Positions 6,652-14,421 of a stretch of 38,283 nt of DNA are shown piece by piece; the stretch's first letter is position 1; each line of letters opens with the position of its first letter. A program made the position numbers and the translations under genes. Under the pieces are notes generated by a model that saw only the letters and a program-made list of their open reading frames with translations, was not told where the DNA came from and ran no database searches. Origin of the DNA: Neobacillus jeddahensis (GTDB lineage Bacteria > Bacillota > Bacilli > Bacillales > Cytobacillaceae); the NCBI RefSeq assembly GCF_000612625.1, contig NZ_CCAS010000040.1, positions 1-38,283 on the forward strand. The letters are read 5' to 3'.

Positions 6652-7812
6652 ATGAATAAAAAAGATATAGCCAATATTCGTAAACAGTTCAGATTAAATA
6701 ATCATCAGATGAACATTCGGGAAGTCTTCAATGTGTATGTTCAAAAAGAATCAGGTGACATTTACCATCATGTCAGTCAGCCCTTTCAAATGTTAGACCA
6801 GGAATCACAAGAATTATTTTTAACAAACTTTAAAAAGGTGCTGACTGGTCACCTCGACGCCAAGCTGTTTGAGCTGAAGTTCAGGCGGGATGTGGAAGAC
6901 AGTACCCAAACCATTCTCTTCGAAGGATTACGTTCAGATACATCGGATGAGTGGAAAGAATATATGCTGGAAATCGTTGCGAAAATGTTTGCCCATCGGG
7001 TGTATGAATTTGATACGATGGTGACGTTTATTCGCGGAGAGTATCGAAAGGCGACACGGAAACGGAATCAGGAATCGGAAGAAGGCGGCGATGACGAGGT
7101 CTATTCCAATGAGTTTATTTTGTGTAGTCTCAACAAAACGGATCAGCCGAAAAAAGCCTTAATGTTTGATTATATTGAAAAAGAATTCAAATCATATAAC
7201 GTCTTTGATCCGATTATTAATATGGACTCTCCTCTATCAGGCTTTCTGTTCCCGGCTTTTAATGACAATGCCGCAGACGTTAACCATATTTTATATTGTG
7301 CCGGAAAAGCGAATCAACCAGATGTAACCTTTATCGAAGATGTGCTTAACGGGGAAGAAATCATTACCGCATTGGAGGAAAAGGAAAGCTTTGATTTTAT
7401 CTTAAAAGAAGTGATGGGGGACGAAGTCGATTCCCGCGTGATTTCGAATGTATATGAGGAAATTGATAAGATCATCCAAGAGAGCGCAGAAAATGAAGAA
7501 AGTGAAACGCCCACGTTAGATTCTAAGGACATCGAACGGATTTTAACGGTTAGTGGGGTTGAAAATGTCGAGACGGCCAAGGTGGAACATGCTTTCAAAG
7601 CCATCATTGATGAAGAAAAGCATGAAATCAAAGCTAGCAGTGTCGTACCTAAAAGTATAAAAATCAATACGAAGGTGGCCGATGTCACCATCAACCCGAA
7701 AGACCTGAAGTATGTGAAATATATTATGTTTCAAGGAAAACGGTGCCTATTGCTAGAGGTGGATGAAGACGTGGTCGTAGAAGGATTCCGACTGGAATCG
7801 GAGACACTCTAA
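6652..7812 (+). CDS. DUF4317 family protein
   Basis: The 386-residue product begins MNKKDIANIRKQFRLNNHQM and has the hallmark stretches of DUF4317: EVFNVYVQKESGDIYHH, FKKVLTGHLDAKLFELKF, VTFIRGEYRKATRKRN, GFLFPAFNDNAADVNHILY. Function is unknown; members are soluble and widespread in Firmicutes. The open frame reaches back to an ATG at 6553, but GGGAG at 6638-6642 and conserved family sequence from residue 1 support ATG 6652. The middle (about residues 270-330) is very acidic. It is followed by a clear terminator, so it is probably transcribed alone. Confidence 0.85.
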   Translation: MNKKDIANIRKQFRLNNHQMNIREVFNVYVQKESGDIYHHVSQPFQMLDQESQELFLTNFKKVLTGHLDAKLFELKFRRDVEDSTQTILFEGLRSDTSDEWKEYMLEIVAKMFAHRVYEFDTMVTFIRGEYRKATRKRNQESEEGGDDEVYSNEFILCSLNKTDQPKKALMFDYIEKEFKSYNVFDPIINMDSPLSGFLFPAFNDNAADVNHILYCAGKANQPDVTFIEDVLNGEEIITALEEKESFDFILKEVMGDEVDSRVISNVYEEIDKIIQESAENEESETPTLDSKDIERILTVSGVENVETAKVEHAFKAIIDEEKHEIKASSVVPKSIKINTKVADVTINPKDLKYVKYIMFQGKRCLLLEVDEDVVVEGFRLESETL

Positions 7813-7847
7813 TTAGGGACAAGCGCTAGTAAGACAAAAGAATTTTT

Positions 7848-7884
7848 AGTTGGTCAGCTGCCAATCGCAGAGACCAACTTTTTT
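7848..7884 (+). terminator. Intrinsic terminator after the DUF4317 gene
   Basis: AGTTGGTC (7848-7855) pairs with GACCAACT (7872-7879) and is followed by TTTTT. Confidence 0.75.
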
Positions 7885-7967
7885 ATTTGTTTTTTATGGC
7901 AGACAAGAGTCTGAATCAGAGTCGCATTCCGATAGCCCTTGATAAAAAAAGCACTCACTGTTGGCTC

Positions 7968-9170
7968 TTAAACATACCGATTTCTCCCTGACATCATCCC
8001 AAATACCATAAGAACGACAGAGATAACCGTTAGAGCGATCAGTGGAATTGTCCACAAATGGGTCATATCATATAAAAATCCCACCAGCAATGGACCAATT
8101 GCCGCTAGAATATAGCCCGTTGATTGTGTCATCCCAGATAGCTCTACAGCACGCTTGGCATTCCGCGAACGAAGACCAATAAAGCTTAAGGCCAATGGAA
8201 AGTTCCCTCCTAATGCCACTCCGATAAAAATAATGCTTATGATTAATATCGGATAGGAGCTGCCGAATAGTAACCCAGCATACCCCACAATCGATAACAT
8301 GCCTAACATCATCGCAATCCAGACTTGGGAACGAAAGCGTCCTGCAATGACAGGGATAAAGAAGCTCGCGGGCAGCCCCACTAATTGCGTAATCGAAAGC
8401 ATCCATCCAGCTGTCCCCATGCTTAGCCCATGACTCTGCAGAATTTCCGGTAACCATGAAATCGTGACGTAAAACAGAAAGGATTGAAAGCCCATAAAGA
8501 TGGCGATTTGCCAAGCGAGGGGTGAACGCCACATTTCAATAGAGGTAGAACTCTCCTTTTTCAACGGTTGATGATTTCCTTGATTAAATTTGAGAAGATA
8601 GGACCATAACAAGATGGCCAGTAAGGCCGGTATTCCCCATACAATTAAGGCTCCCTGCCACCCGAGGTGTAAATCCTTCGCCAGCGGAACACTTAATCCT
8701 GATGCTAACGATGCGACTAATCCCATTGAAGTAGAATACACACTCGTCATAAGTCCGAACTTGTGGGGGAATTTATCCTTCACGATGGCCGGCAGGAGAA
8801 CATTTCCGATGGCAATTCCGATGCCAATAAACAAAGTTCCTGTTAAAAGAAAAAATGTTTGGGGGATGGACCGAATTCCGATCCCGATTAAAAGTGAAAC
8901 CAGCCCGACTAGTAATGCCTTCTCGTCAGAAATACGATTGGCTAGCTTTGGAACAATCGGTGACATTATCGCAAATACAAGTAATGGAAAGCTCATTAAT
9001 AAACCAGCACTCCAGTGGGCTAGTCCAACATCTTCTTGGATCATCCCTACTAACGGTCCAACCGAGGTAATCGATGGCCGTAAATTAAAAGCTACTAGAA
9101 CAATTCCCATAATTAATAAAAATAGATAAGATGAATTCGTCCGAGCCGTTGATTCATGCTGTAACTCCAC
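7968..9170 (-). CDS. MFS transporter, CynX/NimT family
   Basis: A 400-residue protein with about twelve hydrophobic helices. The N-terminal pattern VAFNLRPSITSVGPLVGMIQ and the helices IGIAIGNVLLPAIVKDKFP and GGNFPLALSFIGLRSRNAK are typical of the CynX/NimT branch (cyanate- or nitroimidazole-associated transporters; YeaN-like). The substrate is not predictable. The start is GTG at 9168-9170, chosen because AAGGAG lies 9 bases upstream and no ATG is better placed. It lies 43 bases downstream of the HAD nucleotidase gene on the same strand, so read-through from that gene is possible. Confidence 0.87.
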   Translation of the reverse strand: MELQHESTARTNSSYLFLLIMGIVLVAFNLRPSITSVGPLVGMIQEDVGLAHWSAGLLMSFPLLVFAIMSPIVPKLANRISDEKALLVGLVSLLIGIGIRSIPQTFFLLTGTLFIGIGIAIGNVLLPAIVKDKFPHKFGLMTSVYSTSMGLVASLASGLSVPLAKDLHLGWQGALIVWGIPALLAILLWSYLLKFNQGNHQPLKKESSTSIEMWRSPLAWQIAIFMGFQSFLFYVTISWLPEILQSHGLSMGTAGWMLSITQLVGLPASFFIPVIAGRFRSQVWIAMMLGMLSIVGYAGLLFGSSYPILIISIIFIGVALGGNFPLALSFIGLRSRNAKRAVELSGMTQSTGYILAAIGPLLVGFLYDMTHLWTIPLIALTVISVVLMVFGMMSGRNRYV

Positions 9171-9213
9171 GTAAAAGAACTCCTTCCTGATTCAACAAAC
9201 ATGTTTCAGTATA

Positions 9214-9777
9214 TCACTTCCTTGCAAATTCCTTCCACTCAGACCAATCCGTCACTCGTGGCAAATCGACATGGCGGTTATATGATTGATCCTTCAGATA
9301 CACCTGCACGGGTTCTTCTGCTAATGTAGCCAAAATCTCCGGTTTATCATCAAAATAAAAATCCAAACCTAATTGCTTAATGATATTTACTTTTTCGAGA
9401 TCCTTCATCCCGCAGAAAAAGCGTTCATCCTGAACGGGAAAGCCTTGAGCAACTAACCATTGCTTCGTGCGCTCCCCATGCTCCTTGTTCCGAGCCGTTA
9501 TATAAAAAATTTCATGACCCTGTTGATCAAGCTCGCTTAAAAGTTCGATCGCACCAGGAAAGGCGGGACAAGTGTTATAGTAAATGTCCTCGAGGGAGTT
9601 GTTCCACATCTGTTTGCCCTCCACACCTGTCATTCCAAACGGCGCGTGAATTTCAACCGTCTGTAATGCCTCATAAATCTCGAGTCCAAGCTTCTGATTC
9701 AATTTTTGATTATAAAGCTGGAAGGCGTACCCCCGTAAATTGATGAGCGTATCATCAATATCAAATCCAAATTTCAT
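9214..9777 (-). CDS. HAD-superfamily 5'-nucleotidase-like phosphatase (NT5C type, YqfW-like)
   Basis: The 187-residue protein has HAD motif I DIDDT at residues 6-10 (nucleophile Asp6, acid Asp8), motif II in ITARNKEHG, a conserved Lys region (MKDLEKVNIIKQL) and motif III/IV FYFDDKPEIL. The cap is small. Overall it resembles the 5'(3')-deoxyribonucleotidase family and B. subtilis YqfW. Substrate is unproven. It lies 50 bases downstream of ribD, but a clear terminator (9795-9823) separates the two, so co-expression would depend on read-through. The HAD class does include the phosphatases that act on the RibD product in Bacillus, so a role in that pathway is possible but only inferred. Confidence 0.8.
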   Translation of the reverse strand: MKFGFDIDDTLINLRGYAFQLYNQKLNQKLGLEIYEALQTVEIHAPFGMTGVEGKQMWNNSLEDIYYNTCPAFPGAIELLSELDQQGHEIFYITARNKEHGERTKQWLVAQGFPVQDERFFCGMKDLEKVNIIKQLGLDFYFDDKPEILATLAEEPVQVYLKDQSYNRHVDLPRVTDWSEWKEFARK

Positions 9778-9794
9778 CTTTACACCTCTTTCAG

Positions 9795-9823
9795 AAAAAA
9801 TGACGGGTGACTCAGCACCCGTC
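9795..9823 (-). terminator. Intrinsic terminator after ribD
   Basis: GACGGGTG (9802-9809) and CACCCGTC (9816-9823) form a perfect 8-bp stem; on the minus strand it is followed by TTTTTT. It lies five bases beyond the ribD stop. Confidence 0.85.
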
Positions 9824-9827
9824 TAGG

Positions 9828-10916
9828 TTAATATATGGGATATCCAGTGAATTTAAAGTCTTTGCCAATCGGGGTCACTGTCATATTCGCTAACTCGATG
9901 GCATCGCTCATCTGCTCAATTCCCGTACCCTCTAAGAAGGTGGGGGCATTCTGGCCGCCAACTAATTTTGGAGCGATATAGAGGACGACTTTATCGATTA
10001 ATTTTTGTTCTAAAAGGGCCGCATTAATCGTCCCGCCACCTTCGATGAAGAGGGAGGAGACCAGCTTTTCGCCTAAGATCGTCATCATATCAGCCGCATC
10101 AACGGAACGGGCACCGCTCGTGACGAACACGGAAACTCCTTTTTCCTCTAATTGGGCCCGCTTGTCTTTGTCATAGGCTTCACTTGTGAAAATCCATGTT
10201 TCCGCCTTTTTATCGGTTACGACCTTAGCGTCTAACGGAATTCTGAGAGAAGAATCCATGATCACACGGATGGGATTCCGTCCACCAGGAATTCTCGATG
10301 TCAGTTCAGGATCGTCATGAATGACGGTATTGACGCCAACGAGGATCGCCAGATGTTCACTTCTTAACTGATGAACATCCTGTCTGGCATCGACGGAAGT
10401 AATCCACTTGCTGCTAGCGGTATGAGTGGCAATTTTTCCATCCAAGGTTGTTGCTGCTTTCAAGGTCACAAATGGTTTTTTCGCAACGATAAATTTGTTA
10501 AACACTTCATTCATCTGTCGTGATTCTGTTTCACACACGCCAGTAACAACCTCAATGCCCGCGTCTTCTAAAATCTTCACTCCGTTTCCGGAGACAACCG
10601 GATTAGGATCTAGTGTAGCAATGACCACTTTTTTTATGCCGGCTTCGACAATTGCCACCGCACAAGGACCCGTTCTGCCGTGGTGGGAACAAGGCTCGAG
10701 TGTGACATAAATGGTGCCGTCCTTGGCGTGATCACCAGCCATTCGAAGCGCATGGATTTCTGCATGCGGTTCGCCAGCTTTCATATGGGCACCGACACCG
10801 ACGATGCGGTTGTCATTGACAATTACAGCGCCAACCATGGGATTCGGATCGGTCTGGCCCTTCATCGCCTGGGCATTTTTCAAGGCTAATTGCATATAGA
10901 ATTCATCATTCATCAT
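9828..10916 (-). CDS. ribD: Bifunctional riboflavin biosynthesis deaminase/reductase RibD
   Basis: The 362-residue enzyme contains an N-terminal cytidine-deaminase-like domain with zinc motifs HAE (residues 51-53) and PCSHHGRTGPC (75-85). A C-terminal reductase domain begins KPFVTLKAATTLDGKIAT and includes VGVNTVIHDDPELTSR and LFIEGGGTINAALLE. It converts the GTP cyclohydrolase II product to 5-amino-6-ribitylamino-uracil 5'-phosphate using NADPH. AGGAGG lies 9 bases before the start. It follows the cyclohydrolase gene by 48 bases. The other classical rib genes (ribE, ribH, and a DHBP-synthase domain) are absent here, so this is a partial pathway set, probably additional to a standard rib operon elsewhere. 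Confidence 0.93.
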   Translation of the reverse strand: MMNDEFYMQLALKNAQAMKGQTDPNPMVGAVIVNDNRIVGVGAHMKAGEPHAEIHALRMAGDHAKDGTIYVTLEPCSHHGRTGPCAVAIVEAGIKKVVIATLDPNPVVSGNGVKILEDAGIEVVTGVCETESRQMNEVFNKFIVAKKPFVTLKAATTLDGKIATHTASSKWITSVDARQDVHQLRSEHLAILVGVNTVIHDDPELTSRIPGGRNPIRVIMDSSLRIPLDAKVVTDKKAETWIFTSEAYDKDKRAQLEEKGVSVFVTSGARSVDAADMMTILGEKLVSSLFIEGGGTINAALLEQKLIDKVVLYIAPKLVGGQNAPTFLEGTGIEQMSDAIELANMTVTPIGKDFKFTGYPIY

Positions 10917-10964
10917 TTCGTCTATCCTCCTGTCAATGGGGAAGGGGCCGTACTTGCTCGCTCC

Positions 10965-11699
10965 CTACTCCGCCATATGTCCAGATTTTTTTACCTTTGT
11001 CTGTAAGTATTTCTCATTATATTCGGAGACATCACCCCAAAGAGGCGTTCGTCCAGAAACGGGTGCACCAGCTACCTGGAGCGCTTTTAGTTTTTTCGGA
11101 TTATTCGTGATTAAGGTGACTGGTTTAGATCGTAACGCCTTAAGAACTTCGATCGCTTCATCGTAATTTCTTGAATCATCTGGAAAGCCAAGTCCTTCAT
11201 TAGCCTCAACGGTATCATAGCCATTTTCTTGTAGAATATAGGCCATTGCTTTGCTGAAGAGGCCGATTCCTCTGCCTTCATGATTGGCAAGATAGAATAA
11301 GGCGCCAGTGCCATGATCGGTGATCATCTGCATTGATTGTTTGAGCTGAAAGCCACAATCACAGCGCTTGCTGCCAAAGATATCACCAGTATGACAGATA
11401 GAGTGCATCCGAATCAATGCTTCGTCACCGTATTCAAAATCACCATAGACGAGTACACTGGATTGTTGATAGTCTGCCAGATTGGCAGATGAAAGCTGAT
11501 CAATCACTTGTTGAAAGTTTTCGGTTACATTTTCGCTTTTTAACCAGCTATACCATTTAAATTCAACGGTTTTCCCGTTTAAATTGACCGGCAGTTTAAT
11601 CGGGCCGACCAGGTAAATGGCCTCGTTGTCTTTTTTTATTTGTTTTATTTTGTCCTCTAATAGAGAGAGTATATTTGAATTTGATTGAACTTGTTTCAT
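10965..11699 (-). CDS. ribA: GTP cyclohydrolase II (stand-alone RibA-type)
   Basis: The 244-residue enzyme opens the GTP ring to give the pyrimidine precursor of flavins. Zinc ligands Cys102, Cys113 and Cys115 lie in the stretch SICHTGDIFGSKRCDCG; the EGRGIGL loop, catalytic Tyr136, Arg177 (DDSRNY) and the LITNNPKK and YLQTKVKKSGH elements are all present. It has no DHBP-synthase domain, unlike the usual Bacillus RibA fusion, and carries an N-terminal extension of roughly 70-90 residues (EFKWYSWLKSENVTENFQQV) not found in E. coli RibA. ATG 11699 is preferred because GGGGAA lies 7 bases upstream; an ATG at 11714 abuts AAGGGA without spacing. It sits between the FAD monooxygenase and ribD in one apparent operon. 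Confidence 0.88.
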   Translation of the reverse strand: MKQVQSNSNILSLLEDKIKQIKKDNEAIYLVGPIKLPVNLNGKTVEFKWYSWLKSENVTENFQQVIDQLSSANLADYQQSSVLVYGDFEYGDEALIRMHSICHTGDIFGSKRCDCGFQLKQSMQMITDHGTGALFYLANHEGRGIGLFSKAMAYILQENGYDTVEANEGLGFPDDSRNYDEAIEVLKALRSKPVTLITNNPKKLKALQVAGAPVSGRTPLWGDVSEYNEKYLQTKVKKSGHMAE

Positions 11700-11753
11700 G
11701 ATGGATTTCCCCATTCCCTTATGTTTCTATTTTTATTGAATTCGAGACGATAT

Positions 11754-12851
11754 CTAAGTCAAGTTTGGAACGTTGAATTGATCGTGATAGTGTGTCTCTT
11801 TTTCCAATTGTAGTGTCTGCAGTGTTTCGATGCTACCCCGTCGTGCCAGCTCAAAGTTTTTTAAGCGAGCGGCACTTACATCGCGCTGGTCGAGTGCCTC
11901 AGTAAGCACTTCAGCTAAACAGTCTGCATCCAATAAGGCACAATTAATGCCAAACGCACCAGTTGGACTCATTGTATGAGCCGCATCGCCCATGATCACC
12001 ACTCCATCCTTCACCCAGGTGGGGCACTGACAGCTTTGTACCTTCAACAAGATGAAATCGTCCCAGGAGTGAATATGTGCCTGAACGGTTTCCGTTAACT
12101 CTGGAAAGGCTTGGATGACCTTCTCGATGAAAGGCGTGAACGATTGTTGTTTCAGAGCTGGAAAGGAGCCTTCTTGAATATTCCAGCCGATTTGAATAAA
12201 CCCGCCTGCCTGGGTAAATAAGGCGAGCTGTTGTCCATCAATCAAGGCATTTTTAATCGTCGGCTCCCAATCTTTCGGGCTAGGAATCTTTGCCCATAGA
12301 AGATCATACCCATGAGGGATCGTGGAAAACGGCATTTCCGCCAGTCGCCGTACTGATGAGAAGCGTCCGTCTGCGCCAACGACGATCTTGCTGTGGATTG
12401 TCAGGTCTTGGTCACCCTGTTTTGCCTTTAGTCCGGTCACCGTTCCATTTTGAAAAATAAGCTCAGTCACCTTGGTTCCCATCATGAGTTTGTAATGCGG
12501 ATAAGATTCTGACGCTGCAATCAATACGTTTAATAGATTCCGTTGCGGAACATGGATGCCCACATGTTGTTCGCCTGCAGCCGGTGTAACGGTCTTGATG
12601 TTTGCTCCTTGATGCCAATATTCGATTCGTTCCATTAGGAGTAGACCGGCTTGTTCGACCTGGTCATAAAGATCGTATTTTTTTAAAACAAGTTCTCCGT
12701 CCCGGTTGAGATGTTCGCCCCGAAATTCTTTGTCAATTCCTCTGTGACGTTCAAGCACAATGGAAGAAATCCCTTTTTTGGCAAGCAGATATCCAAGTAG
12801 AGCGCCGCCTGGGCCTGCACCAACAATGCAAACATCGGCCACAAGATTCAT
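11754..12851 (-). CDS. FAD-dependent monooxygenase (aromatic-hydroxylase type)
   Basis: A 365-residue flavoprotein. The FAD-binding GAGPGG lies at residues 11-16, after CIV, with the acidic strand end IVLERH. The DG motif appears in VVGADGRFSSVRR, and the second FAD motif in VVIMGDAAHTMSPTGAFGIN. This layout is that of PHBH-fold single-component hydroxylases acting on aromatic or polyketide-like compounds; the substrate is unknown. ATG 12851 follows AAGGTGG by 8 bases; a GTG at 12863 is poorly placed. It is first in the operon with GTP cyclohydrolase II and ribD (gaps 54 and 48 bases) and is driven by a consensus promoter next to an HxlR-type operator. Confidence 0.87.
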   Translation of the reverse strand: MNLVADVCIVGAGPGGALLGYLLAKKGISSIVLERHRGIDKEFRGEHLNRDGELVLKKYDLYDQVEQAGLLLMERIEYWHQGANIKTVTPAAGEQHVGIHVPQRNLLNVLIAASESYPHYKLMMGTKVTELIFQNGTVTGLKAKQGDQDLTIHSKIVVGADGRFSSVRRLAEMPFSTIPHGYDLLWAKIPSPKDWEPTIKNALIDGQQLALFTQAGGFIQIGWNIQEGSFPALKQQSFTPFIEKVIQAFPELTETVQAHIHSWDDFILLKVQSCQCPTWVKDGVVIMGDAAHTMSPTGAFGINCALLDADCLAEVLTEALDQRDVSAARLKNFELARRGSIETLQTLQLEKETHYHDQFNVPNLT

Positions 12852-12918
12852 GTGTAAAACCACCTTATTTTATCTCATTATTGCTGAATTCCAAATGTTG
12901 GAGTACAATATTAGTAAG

Positions 12919-12935
12919 TTACTTTATGTAAGTAA
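12919..12935. promoter_or_regulatory. HxlR/YodB-like operator
   Basis: TTACTT-N5-AAGTAA is a 17-bp inverted repeat that includes TACT-N7-AGTA, the form described for YodB/CatR operators in B. subtilis. It starts immediately downstream of the -10 of the monooxygenase promoter. Further half-sites, GTAAGTTAC at 12914-12922 and ACTTACTT nearby in the spacer (about 12949-12956), suggest several bound dimers. Confidence 0.65.
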
Positions 12936-12963
12936 TTATATTTTTAAAACTTACTTGTGTCAA
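12935..12963 (-). promoter_or_regulatory. Consensus sigma-A promoter for the monooxygenase-rib operon
   Basis: Read on the minus strand: TTGACA (12963-12958), a 17-base spacer, TATAAT (12940-12935). Both hexamers match the consensus perfectly, implying a strong promoter that needs tight repression. Confidence 0.8.
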
Positions 12964-13021
12964 ATAAGTTAATTGTGTATCGTAAAGATATAGATAAATA
13001 CGAAGGGAGAGGTGAAGAACA

Positions 13022-13342
13022 ATGGATCAATCTGTTATTTGTCCACGCTTTGAAAAAGCGATGGGAATGATGAGCCAGCGCTGGACAGGTCTTGTCATTT
13101 ATCAGCTATTAACAGGGCCGAAGCGCTTCTGCACCTTAGAAACCTCGATGGGAATTAGTGGGAGGGTGCTTTCGGAGCGATTAAAGGATTTAGAAACACA
13201 TGGAATTGTGAAACGAGACGTGTACCCGGAAACCCCGGTGCGGATCGAATATTCTTTAACAGAGAAAGGGCAGGCATTAAAGCCAATTATCAAAGAAATT
13301 GAAAAGTGGTCGCAAGCCTGGCTGCCGGTGGAGTCTGACTAA
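13022..13342 (+). CDS. HxlR-family winged-helix regulator, possible redox sensor
   Basis: A 106-residue HxlR-type protein: ICPRFEKAMGMMSQRWTGLV at the N-terminus, then the DNA-recognition region MGISGRVLSERLKDLETHGI and the wing RIEYSLTEKGQAL. Cys7 lies in the position of the redox-active N-terminal Cys of YodB, CatR and HypR, which sense quinones, diamide or aldehydes; a second Cys is at about residue 38. The ATG follows GAGGTGAAG. It is divergent from the monooxygenase-GTP cyclohydrolase-ribD operon, and the shared 170-bp intergenic region carries YodB-like half-sites, so it probably represses that operon and itself. Confidence 0.87.
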   Translation: MDQSVICPRFEKAMGMMSQRWTGLVIYQLLTGPKRFCTLETSMGISGRVLSERLKDLETHGIVKRDVYPETPVRIEYSLTEKGQALKPIIKEIEKWSQAWLPVESD

Positions 13343-13357
13343 GCATCATACAAAATT

Positions 13358-13382
13358 GGGGAGGCATAAGCCTTCCTTTTTC
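13358..13382 (+). terminator. Intrinsic terminator after the HxlR gene
   Basis: GGGGAGGC (13358-13365), loop ATAA, GCCTTCCT (13370-13377), then TTTT. Confidence 0.75.
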
Positions 13383-13471
13383 TGTGTATCCCAAATTCTC
13401 TCTTCATGATAAAGGATCAAATTGAAAATTAGATTGAATTTCGCTAAGTTTCATTTGGAAGGAGGAATTAT

Positions 13472-13498
13472 TTGATCGAAATGGAAATATATAATTGA
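13472..13498 (+). other. Perfect RBS followed by an eight-codon ORF
   Basis: AAGGAGG at 13459-13465 stands 6 bases before a TTG that opens only eight codons (MIEMEIYN). In this gap of about 340 bases (13343-13681) the rest is a terminator and two tandem hairpins. It may be a relic of a lost gene. Confidence 0.25.
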
Positions 13499-13550
13499 AC
13501 ACAACCTCTAAGTCTTACCTGTTTTTTAACTTAGTAAATATAGGAGCCAT

Positions 13551-13643
13551 CTTGGAAAAGTAGAAGTAGAAGCCGGCTACATCTACTTTTCCAAGGAATC
13601 CAAACCAAAAAGTAGACATAGAACCTCGCTACGTCTACTTTTT
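13551..13643. repeat. Two tandem related hairpins
   Basis: Hairpin 1 (13551-13595): CTTGGAAAAGTAGA pairs over 14 bp with TCTACTTTTCCAAG, and an inner GTAG/CTAC stem continues it. Hairpin 2 (13607-13643): AAAAAGTAGAC pairs over 11 bp with GTCTACTTTTT, with an inner TAG/CTA. Both share the core AAAAGTAGA...TCTACTTTT, so they are two copies of one repeat unit. They lie between the convergent HxlR and M15 peptidase genes and could also stop transcription. Confidence 0.7.
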
Positions 13644-13681
13644 CAATCATTCTCGGCCAAACGACCATCGAAGACAGATGC

Positions 13682-14263
13682 TTATTCGGCATCCGCCGTC
13701 ATCGTGGATTCTGGTGGTCGCTCGCCTTGTTGTAAATCGGCAATGGTTAAACCAAAATCCATTTCAAGATGGGGGTAATCTTTGAATTGTTTCCAGTCGC
13801 CACCCCATTTGAATCCTAACGTTTTGGCAATCGCCACGACCTCGTTCCAATCAGGCCGGCCGTTGTTATTTCCGTCATATTGCATATCCCAAATCACATC
13901 CCCAGATGGGGTCTTAATGGCAAAATCAATCGCAAGCCCAAAATTGTGATACGACTCTCCACCTTTTGCATTCGTTACAATATTTCCGTCCGCTGTACGT
14001 CCTTGTTGATATAGTCTGTCTTGATCTTTGGAACTGCGGAAGCCGTCCGTAATGATGACGTTAATTCCTTTGTCCGCTGACTTTTGGACTAATTGGCTGC
14101 TCCGTTCCTCCACAATCGGATGTAGTCCGGTGGGCATGGGAACAGACTGCTTTATCTTTGATTCCGTAAAAGGAGTTACTTCCTTTAGTTTTGGAATAAA
14201 AAATAGGATAGTAATCAGCACGAGAAATAGTAATAATAATTTTCCTCTCCAGTTAAGCCTCAA
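13682..14263 (-). CDS. Membrane-anchored M15 peptidase (CwlK-like endopeptidase/carboxypeptidase)
   Basis: A 193-residue protein with one N-terminal hydrophobic segment (about residues 8-24) that acts as signal or anchor, then an extracellular peptidase domain. The zinc and catalytic pattern of family M15 is visible: GFR at 74-76, H106...D113 (HNFGLAID) and H165 in DYPHLEMDFG. Such enzymes cleave L-Ala-D-Glu or D-Ala-D-Ala bonds in peptidoglycan; CwlK (YcdD) of B. subtilis is the closest recalled relative. The start is TTG at 14261-14263, with AAAGGA about 10 bases before; no ATG fits. A C-terminal tail of about 20 residues (QQGERPPESTMTADAE) is disordered. Confidence 0.85.
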   Translation of the reverse strand: MRLNWRGKLLLLFLVLITILFFIPKLKEVTPFTESKIKQSVPMPTGLHPIVEERSSQLVQKSADKGINVIITDGFRSSKDQDRLYQQGRTADGNIVTNAKGGESYHNFGLAIDFAIKTPSGDVIWDMQYDGNNNGRPDWNEVVAIAKTLGFKWGGDWKQFKDYPHLEMDFGLTIADLQQGERPPESTMTADAE

Positions 14264-14314
14264 AACGTCCTATTCCTTTCATAACAATAAAATTTTTCCC
14301 ACTATCTAAGACGT

Positions 14315-14326
14315 ATACGATCGTAT
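14315..14326. promoter_or_regulatory. 12-bp palindrome ATACGATCGTAT upstream of the M15 peptidase
   Basis: A perfect palindrome about 50 bases upstream of the peptidase start, in its promoter region. No matching regulator is recognised. Confidence 0.25.
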
Positions 14327-14421
14327 CATAGTTTCATATTTTTCGCCTGGTAATCAATGGCAGGGACACGTCAGCCTTGTAAAATTAGGATTACGTCGTA
14401 TGTATCGAGGGGGAGAGCAGG

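Noticed and set aside
8068..8532. 154-codon minus-strand frame inside the CynX/NimT gene
   Set aside because: It is in another frame of the same strand as a well-supported MFS gene, and its product has no recognisable domain.
8614..9129. 171-codon plus-strand frame opposite the CynX/NimT gene
   Set aside because: An antisense shadow of conserved transmembrane coding sequence without a ribosome binding site.
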